Assembly (NCBI RefSeq): GCF_003473485.1
Contig: NC_053047.1
Location: forward strand, 16,909,001-16,973,000
Reading direction: 5' to 3'
DNA from: Medicago truncatula
Taxonomy: Eukaryota; Streptophyta; Magnoliopsida; Fabales; Fabaceae
DNA: 64,000 nucleotides
Shown: piece after piece, positions 57,901 through 64,000 of the stretch
Layout of the letters: each line of letters starts with the position of its first letter
Numbering within the stretch: the stretch's first letter is position 1
Program-made: the position numbers and the translations under genes
Notes under the pieces: model-generated
What the model was told of the DNA's origin: nothing
What the model saw: the letters and a program-made list of their open reading frames with translations, nothing else
Databases searched by the model: none

Positions 57901-58430
57901 AACATATTTTTTCTTTTGATTTAAATTTTCCTCTTATTTTTTTCATTTGTCGACTTTAAATCGAGTCGAAATCCAAACCATCATACACTTCAGAATTGAA
58001 AAATTGTATAATCAAATGTCAACAAAATTTGAATTAAAATGCCTTTGAATTGAACAAATATAAAAACCAAGAGAAATAAAGAACGAAAATCTAATTGTAA
58101 ATGTCTCGTTCACCAAGCATTATTGTTGTGACCATGAGCCAACGTACGAAAAGGTTACAAAACCCGACCAATCATCCAGTTCTATTATTGTTATGTCCTT
58201 AACATTAAAATGTCATTTATAGGCTCCCTGTATCATCCTCCATTCATCTTTAATAGTAATATATTTGTCACTTGCGAATAACGTACCCCTCCCTTCCCTG
58301 ATTGATGACCATTTTCAGAAGAAATGAAATATTTAAAGCATGCATGGTATACATAAACAAACAATGAAAGTAAAAATAAAATAAAGTGAAACATTTATGA
58401 TATAATGGTGAACCGTCATAATATTCCTAA
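54946..58430. other. Long gene-free AT-rich stretch
   Basis: No protein or RNA gene is supported. Near 54961-55025 and 55310-55380 are stretches with GGTTCAAAGTTCAAG or AATTCGAACCC that hint at tRNA-derived SINE-like repeats. The rest shows only homopolymer runs. Confidence 0.35.
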
Positions 58431-58433
58431 AGG

Positions 58434-58530
58434 CTTAAAAGCCCTCTACAGAGGCTCTAAGCCCTCTAAAAATGGCTCAGGTGCCCTCTGGAAGGGCTCA
58501 TGAGGCCTAGGCCTATTAGGTCTAAAAAAA
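58434..58530. repeat. Cluster of short GC-richer hairpins
   Basis: The run from GGCTTAAAAGCC through CCTCTACAGAGG and AGGGCTCATGAG to AGGCCTAGGCCT is a string of small palindromes with repeated GCCCTCT phrases in otherwise AT-rich DNA. Confidence 0.5.
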
Positions 58531-58599
58531 TTTCCTTAGTTTTTTCTATCAAGTTTGATGTTTATATATATTTATTAGTTAGTATCCAAATTGTAGGTT

Positions 58600-59165
58600 C
58601 GTCCTTAGGCCACCAAATCTCAGAAACGACCCTATCAACGACGATGAATTATCAATAACTATCCAAGAATATGAGTATCTTGGTGGTTTTGATGCATGCA
58701 AACACAACCTTCATGCAAGGATCGTTTGGTCAAAAGATGCAATCCACATTAGAAGGATTTGTTAAAGTGAGGAGTGATTTCACTAGGAAATGGATTCTAT
58801 GAACTATCATTTTCAAACTTGGAGGTTGTTAGGAGAGTTCATTCCATTGGTTCTTGGAATCTAAACTGTGGATTTATGAATATCTTCGTGTGGATCGGAG
58901 ATTTCAATTCGTTATTGCAACAAAGAACCTAAGCACGTGTTAGTGTAAAATTTTATGGCCTTTCACAAGAGCATTAACGTCCAAAGATATTGTTTGCAAT
59001 AGACAGTAGTGTAAGGACTCCATTAGCCTCTGATGCTGCTTCCACAAAGAGGAATTATATATTTTGTGGAACTTGATAACAGAAACTTACTAGATTTTTG
59101 CACTCACTGCAAAAATATTGGTCACATTTGTAGATTTGTAAAAATATAACCGACGAGGATGTTCA
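58600..59165 (+). pseudogene. DUF4283 / zinc-knuckle relic of a LINE-type ORF1
   Basis: In one plus-strand frame (about 58776-58950) the sequence reads GNGFYELSFSNLEVVRRVHS, IGSWNLNCGFMNIFVWIGDF and NSLLQQRT, then a TAA, and continues with ARVSVKFYGLSQEH and RPKILFAIDS after another stop. After a frameshift a CTHCKNIGHICR zinc-knuckle follows at about 59103-59138. This order is the DUF4283 plus zf-CCHC_4 arrangement common in plant LINE ORF1 proteins. Several stops and shifts show it is dead. Confidence 0.78.
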
Positions 59166-59571
59166 AGGTGAAATCAATGGAAATAGAAAGAGCAATATAA
59201 CGAGGGAAGATATGATAAGGGAAAAACTACGATAATTGTTGATCTTGATAAAATGTTATTATAAAATAACTTAAAGAGTTTAATTTGGTCTTTTAAAAAA
59301 TATGGACAATTTAGATTATCATGATATACTTGCTCCTTATAAATAGTATTTCAATTTTTATATTTGTTGAATAACTTATATATTTGGTCTTTATTAGAGA
59401 CTAAACAAAAGAATAATAAATGATAAGCGAAAGATAAATGTGAATTACTAGTATTATACAATGAAATATTACAGTCCACTCCTAACTCCTAATTATCATT
59501 TTTTATCATCTTTCAAAGTGATAGGAGGAGTATAATGTTGAAACTATTAGTATTGCATTGATAGGAATATA
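59166..59571. other. AT-rich spacer, nothing recognised
   Basis: No supported feature. Confidence 0.35.
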
Positions 59572-59690
59572 TTCCAGTCTCAAATATAAGGAAAATTGGT
59601 TCAACAAAGTTGATGTATTTGATCCAAATCTTGAACTAAATACATCAACTTTTTTTGATATTTTTTGTGTATATTTGAACTCAAAGGGAG
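59572..59690. mobile_element. Short Stowaway-like MITE (119 bp)
   Basis: Left end TTCCAGTCTCAAATATA and right end (other strand CTCCCTTTGAGTTCAAATATA) are diverged inverted repeats, flanked by TA at 59570-59571 and 59691-59692. Inner arms TTGATGTATTT/AAATACATCAA pair perfectly. Confidence 0.6.
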
Positions 59691-59692
59691 TA

Positions 59693-60034
59693 TTATATAT
59701 AGCACTAATTATCGATAAGATTCCCACATTTGTTTTCTGCTCACAACTTGTAATATTATAGAACTAATAATAATAATAATAATAATAATTAATAATTGTT
59801 AGTATTGTTGTTATCCTCAGACAGCTTTACAACTTGTCTTTATCCTCACAACTTGTGATAATTATTGCTTTTTAGAGGAGCCAGCCAAGTTTGAAAAGTT
59901 TCACACTCCTAGAGGAATCTTTATAGATAATCTTTGAAAACAAATAATTTAGCATATTCATCTTCCTAAAGATAACATTGATTCATATCCTCACTGTCCA
60001 AATTTTGGTTCATTTCTGTTCTCGTACCTACAAA
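59693..60034. other. Upstream region of the NBS-LRR gene
   Basis: It includes an (AAT)n microsatellite at about 59765-59790. No clear TATA box could be chosen. Confidence 0.4.
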
Positions 60035-63000
60035 ATGACTGATGTTTTACTTGGAATCGTGATTGAAAACCTCATATCTTTTGTTCGAGAGGAGCTTTCG
60101 ACCTTTTTGGGTGTTGGAGAATTGACTCAGAAGCTATGTGGAAATCTCACCGCAATTCGTGCTGTCCTCCAAGATGCTGAAGAGAAGCAAATAACAAGCC
60201 GTGCTGTGAAAGATTGGCTGCAGAAGCTGGCTGATGCTGCTCATGTTCTTGATGATATATTGGATGATTGTTCAACAACATCAAAAGCACATGGAGACAA
60301 CAAGTGGATTGCCCGTTTCCATCCTAAGAAGATTTTGGCTCAGCGTGCCATTGGAAAGAGGATGAAAGAGGTTGCTAAAAAGATTGATGAAATTGCCGAA
60401 GGCAGGATCAAGTATGGATTACAAGTGAAAGTCACGGAGGAGCACCAACGAGGAGATGATGAATGGCGGCAAACTACTTCTGTCATCACTGAACCGAAAG
60501 TCTATGGAAGAGATCATGATATAGAGAAAATTGTCGAGGTTCTTGTAAGCCATGCTATCGATAGTGAAGAACTCTCGGTCTACTCCATTGTTGGAGTTGG
60601 TGGATTGGGAAAAACAACACTTGCTCAAGTGGTCTTCAATGACGAAAGGGTAAATACTCATTTTGATTTGAAAATATGGGTGTGTGTTTCTGATGATTTT
60701 AGTATGATGAAAATTTTGGAGTCCATCATAAAATCCACCGTTGGAAAAAATCCAGAACTCTCGTCTTTAGAATCAATGCAAAAAAAGGTTCGAGAAATTT
60801 TGCTAAACAAAAGGTATTTACTTGTTCTTGATGATGTGTGGAATGAAGATCAAGAGAAATGGAATAAGTTCAAGCATTTGTTGCAACGTGGAAATGCAGC
60901 GAAAGGGGCATCAGTTTTGGTTACTACCCGACTTGACATTGTTGCATCCATTATGGGAACTTATCCGACGCATCATTTGGTAGATTTATCTGATGATGAC
61001 ATCTGGTGTTTGTTCAAACAACATGCTTTTGCAGCAAATAGAGAAGAGCGCCCAGAGCTTGTAGCAATAGGCAAGGAGTTAGTGAGAAAATGTGTGGGTT
61101 CTCCTCTTGCCGCCAAAGTATTGGGAAGCCTTTTGCGCTTTCAAAGAGAGGAATATCAATGGCTAGCTGTAAAGGAAAGTAACTTTTGGAAATTATCCGA
61201 AGATAATCCTGTCATGTCTACTTTGAGACTAAGCTACTTTAATTTGAAATTATCATTGAGGCCTTGTTTTAGTTTTTGTGCTATTTTTCCTAAGGATTTT
61301 GAAATGTTGAAGGAACAACTAATTTATCTTTGGTTGGCTAATGGTTTTATCTCCCCCCGAGGAAATATAGAGGTGGAGAATGTTGGCAATGAAGTGTGGA
61401 ATGAATTATATGCGAGGTCATTTTTTCAAGAAATCAAAACCGATGAAAAGGGTAATGTTACTTTCAAAATGCATGATCTATTTCATGATTTGGCTCAATC
61501 TATTATGGGAGAAGAATGTGTGGCTTCTGGGGTTGCAAGCTTGACTAATTTATCTAGCAGAGTTCACCATATAAGTTGCTCCTTTGGTAAGTTTGATAAA
61601 CCATTCAACTACAACACTATCCCTTTCAAGAAAGCTGAATCATTACGAACTTTTCTCGAGTTAGATATCCCCGTCAAAAATTTATGTTCATTTCCATCTA
61701 CCACTCCTCTTAGAGCATTACGTACAAGTTCTTTGAATCTTTCCACATTAAAGAGCTTAACACATCTAAGGTACTTGGAACTTTTTGAAAGTGAGATCAA
61801 AACCTTGCCTGAGTCTGTTTGTAAGTTGCAGAATTTGCAAATACTAAAACTCGATATTTGCGATGATCTATCCAGCCTTCCCAACCATTTGACACAGTTA
61901 CAATCTCTTAGGCATCTTGTGATTAAAAATTGCAATTCATTAGTATCAATGCCTTCCAAAATTAGTAAGTTAACTTGTCTAAAAACATTGAGCACTTTCA
62001 TCGTGGGTTCGAAGATGGGGTTCGGTTTAGCAGAGTTACGTGACTTACAATTAGGAGGCAAGCTACACATCAAAGGCCTTGAGAATGTGTCAAGTGAATG
62101 GGATGCTAAAGAAGCTAATTTGATTGGTAAAAAGGAGTTGAATCGCTTATACCTATCATGGGGTAGTGACGCTAATTCCAAAGGCATTGATACTAATGTT
62201 GAGCGAGTACTTGAAGTCCTTGAACCTCCCACAGGTCTTAAGGGTTTTGGGGTGAAGGATTATGTGGGAATACATTTTCCCCATTGGATGAGAAATACTT
62301 CTATCTTGGAGAGGTTAGTTGATGTTATACTCTACAACTGTAAAAACTGTCAGTGACTTCCTCCACTTGGTAAATTACCTTGTTTAACCACTCTTTATGT
62401 ATCTGGAATGAGAGATTTAAAGTACATTGATGATGACTTATATGAATCTTCTTCCAAGAGGGCTTTCATTTCGTTGAAGTATTTGACTCTGCGGGGTTTA
62501 CCAAACTTAGAGAGGATGTTGAAAGCTGAAGGGGTAGAGATGCTACCACAACTTTCCTACTTAAGAATTGCAAGTGTTCCCAAGTTGGCATTGCCATCCC
62601 TTCCATCTCTTGAAACCCTTGATTCTGGTGGAATAAACATCGAGTTGTGGAAGCTCCTCTTTGATTGCCGTTGGATTGAAGTTGTGGATTTATTCCCAAA
62701 GGGAATTGTGTGTAATATGCATAAACTTAAGTCACTTTTTATCATACACTTCAAAAATCTCAAGGTATTACCGGATGATCTGTGCTATCTTAGTGCCCTG
62801 GAGGAGCTTCGGATTTCAAATTGTGATGAACTTGAGTCTTTCTCGATGCATGCGATGCAAGGTTTAATTTCTCTTCGAGTTTTGACCATTCAACAATGTG
62901 ATAAATTAATATCCTTGACGGAAGGTATGGGAGAATTGGCTTGTCTTGAGAGACTTGAAATCAGTTTTTGTCCACGACTTGTTTTACCAAGTAATATGAA

Positions 63001-63367
63001 CAAGCTAACTTCCCTTCGTCAAGGGTCATTTAGGTGCTTCAGCGGAAACAGCAGGATATTACAGGGCTTAGAAGATATCCCCTCCCTACAAAATTTGAGT
63101 CTAGCACACTTTCATTACCTGCCAGAATCATTGGGAGCCATGACTTCTCTTCAAAGATTAGAAATCTTTTCATGTGCAAATGTAATGTCGCTACCAAATA
63201 GCTTTCAGAACCTCACAAACTTGCATACATTGCTTATTGTTGGATGCCCTATGTTGGAGAAGCGATGCAAGAAAGGAACCGGGGAAGATTGGCATAAGAT
63301 ATCTCACGTTCCTGAACTGGAGTTAACTGAAGCAGAACTTCACTTTAGTAATCAAACAAATCCCTAG
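60035..63367 (+). pseudogene. CC-NBS-LRR disease resistance gene, interrupted by one in-frame TGA
   Basis: Such proteins sense pathogen effectors in the cytoplasm and trigger defence. The start at 60035 (MTDVLLGIVIENL) is preferred over an upstream ATG at 59978 because it matches the usual N-terminus. Residues 1 to about 120 are the Rx-type coiled coil. The NB-ARC has the P-loop GVGGLGKTT near 186-194, kinase-2 LLVLDDVW near 262-269, RNBS-B GASVLVTTR near 291, a GLPL variant GSPLAA near 354, and MHDLFHDLAQ near 480. LRRs start at about 560. A TGA at 62354-62356 ends translation at residue 773; the same frame is then open to the TAG at 63365-63367, giving about 1110 codons in all. The stop lies in an otherwise conserved LPPLGKLP context where CGA to TGA would explain it. 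The truncated protein still has CC, NB-ARC and the first LRRs, so it may be a working shortened form. Confidence 0.9.
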
Positions 63368-63391
63368 CTTTTTTCATGTTTTTTTTTTTTG

Positions 63392-63758
63392 GTAACTATA
63401 TATAGTTCTTTGTAGCACCGACACTTCAGATACAAGGCTTGTCCTGTGTCTGACAAAGATACCTGCACAACACCGTCATATGTTGTTAAATTGAATCACT
63501 TTTCTTTTCTCAGATTATTATTTGTGTCTACATTTTTGTGTCGGTATAGTGTCCAATATCTATGTCTGAGTTACTGCTTCATATATCTGGTTTTCCTAAA
63601 CTAATGTATGATGATTTTTGACTTGGTTGATGGAACTCTAAATGCAGGGAATAATTATTCACACTGGAAGAAGGAAGTGCATTTGTTGCACCGTAATGCT
63701 GAGCCATACTATATGTCATCAGAGGACGAGTTTAACACAATAGTCGATGCATTCTAAA
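63392..63758 (+). other. Likely 3' intron and terminal exon of the NBS-LRR gene
   Basis: A donor-like GGTAACT at 63391 and an acceptor AAATGCAG ending at 63648 bound a 257-bp segment. The following exon (from 63649) is open in one frame for about 36 codons: NNYSHWKKEVHLLHRNAEPY, then YMSSEDEFNTIVDAF and a TAA at 63756-63758. In the normal reading the gene stops earlier, at 63367, so this would be 3' UTR; an alternative coding exon is possible. Confidence 0.45.
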
Positions 63759-64000
63759 TGAACCTAATGGTATAAATAGAAACCACTCCTATATACCAAA
63801 ATTGGTGGTTATTTGAATGGGAGAGAACCAAGCTCTCGAAACTTAGTGAAACTGCGTCTGTTTTCTATGAAATATTTTAATTCTGCAGCAGTGTAAATGT
63901 TTGTATTCAATCTCTGTTTGATTCAACTTTCTTTTGAGTTTCATCAATAAAATCGTTATTATTCAGTGAATTTATCAATTTGTACCAGCAAAGATATTTT
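63759..64000 (+). other. Probable 3' UTR and end of the NBS-LRR transcript
   Basis: T/A-rich with an AATAAAA at 63946-63952 that could be a polyadenylation signal. No other gene is seen before the window ends. Confidence 0.4.

Noticed and set aside
61609..62232. Minus-strand 207-codon frame
   Set aside because: It is antisense to the LRR-encoding region and arises from leucine codon bias.

Overview
This window is plant nuclear DNA, most likely from a legume of the temperate Medicago/pea/clover type. The evidence is an Ogre-type giant LTR retrotransposon, AT-rich intergenic DNA dense in small DNA transposons, two SRC2-like C2-domain genes and a CC-NBS-LRR resistance gene. The species assignment is inference. 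I see no bacterial, organellar, rRNA, tRNA or CRISPR features.

Region 1 (1-23.9 kb) is a nest of retroelements. A LINE on the minus strand (endonuclease part 20412-21790, reverse-transcriptase part 1-1560, running off the left edge) is split by a complete 18.85-kb Ogre element (1561-20411). The Ogre has near-identical 3.54-kb LTRs, a CATAA target duplication, a tRNA primer site, the extra ORF1, gag-protease, a roughly 297-bp intron, and RT/RNase H/integrase with intact catalytic residues. Its 3' untranslated region carries two arrays of short hairpin modules whose stems vary in a compensatory way, which is the most unusual signal in the window. A 2.1-kb solo LTR (21791-23889, duplication ATCAA) sits at the 5' edge of the same LINE.

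Region 2 (24-37 kb) is gene-poor. It holds MITEs, a Mutator-like fold-back element, a hAT-like element with an 8-bp duplication, LINE, LTR and copia relics, and one small secreted proline-rich protein gene (29982-30278, minus).

Region 3 (37-55 kb) carries two minus-strand SRC2-like genes (37146-38051 and 53442-54548). Between them lie a 4.9-kb PIF/Harbinger element (42956-47836) with a Myb/SANT-like ORF1 broken by one frameshift and an apparently intact DDE transposase, then a CACTA (En/Spm) deletion derivative (47871-51554) that keeps only the transposase-associated domain and a decayed ULP1-type protease end. Several inverted-repeat MITEs are also here; one shares its terminal sequence with the Harbinger.

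Region 4 (55-64 kb) has AT-rich spacer, a relic of a DUF4283/zinc-knuckle LINE ORF1 (58.6-59.2 kb), a small MITE, and a CC-NBS-LRR gene (60035-63367) interrupted by one in-frame TGA, with a spliced 3' exon likely downstream. The transposon genes serve their own mobility; the SRC2-like, secreted-peptide and NBS-LRR genes are the host's own, with likely roles in calcium/membrane stress signalling, apoplastic function and immunity.
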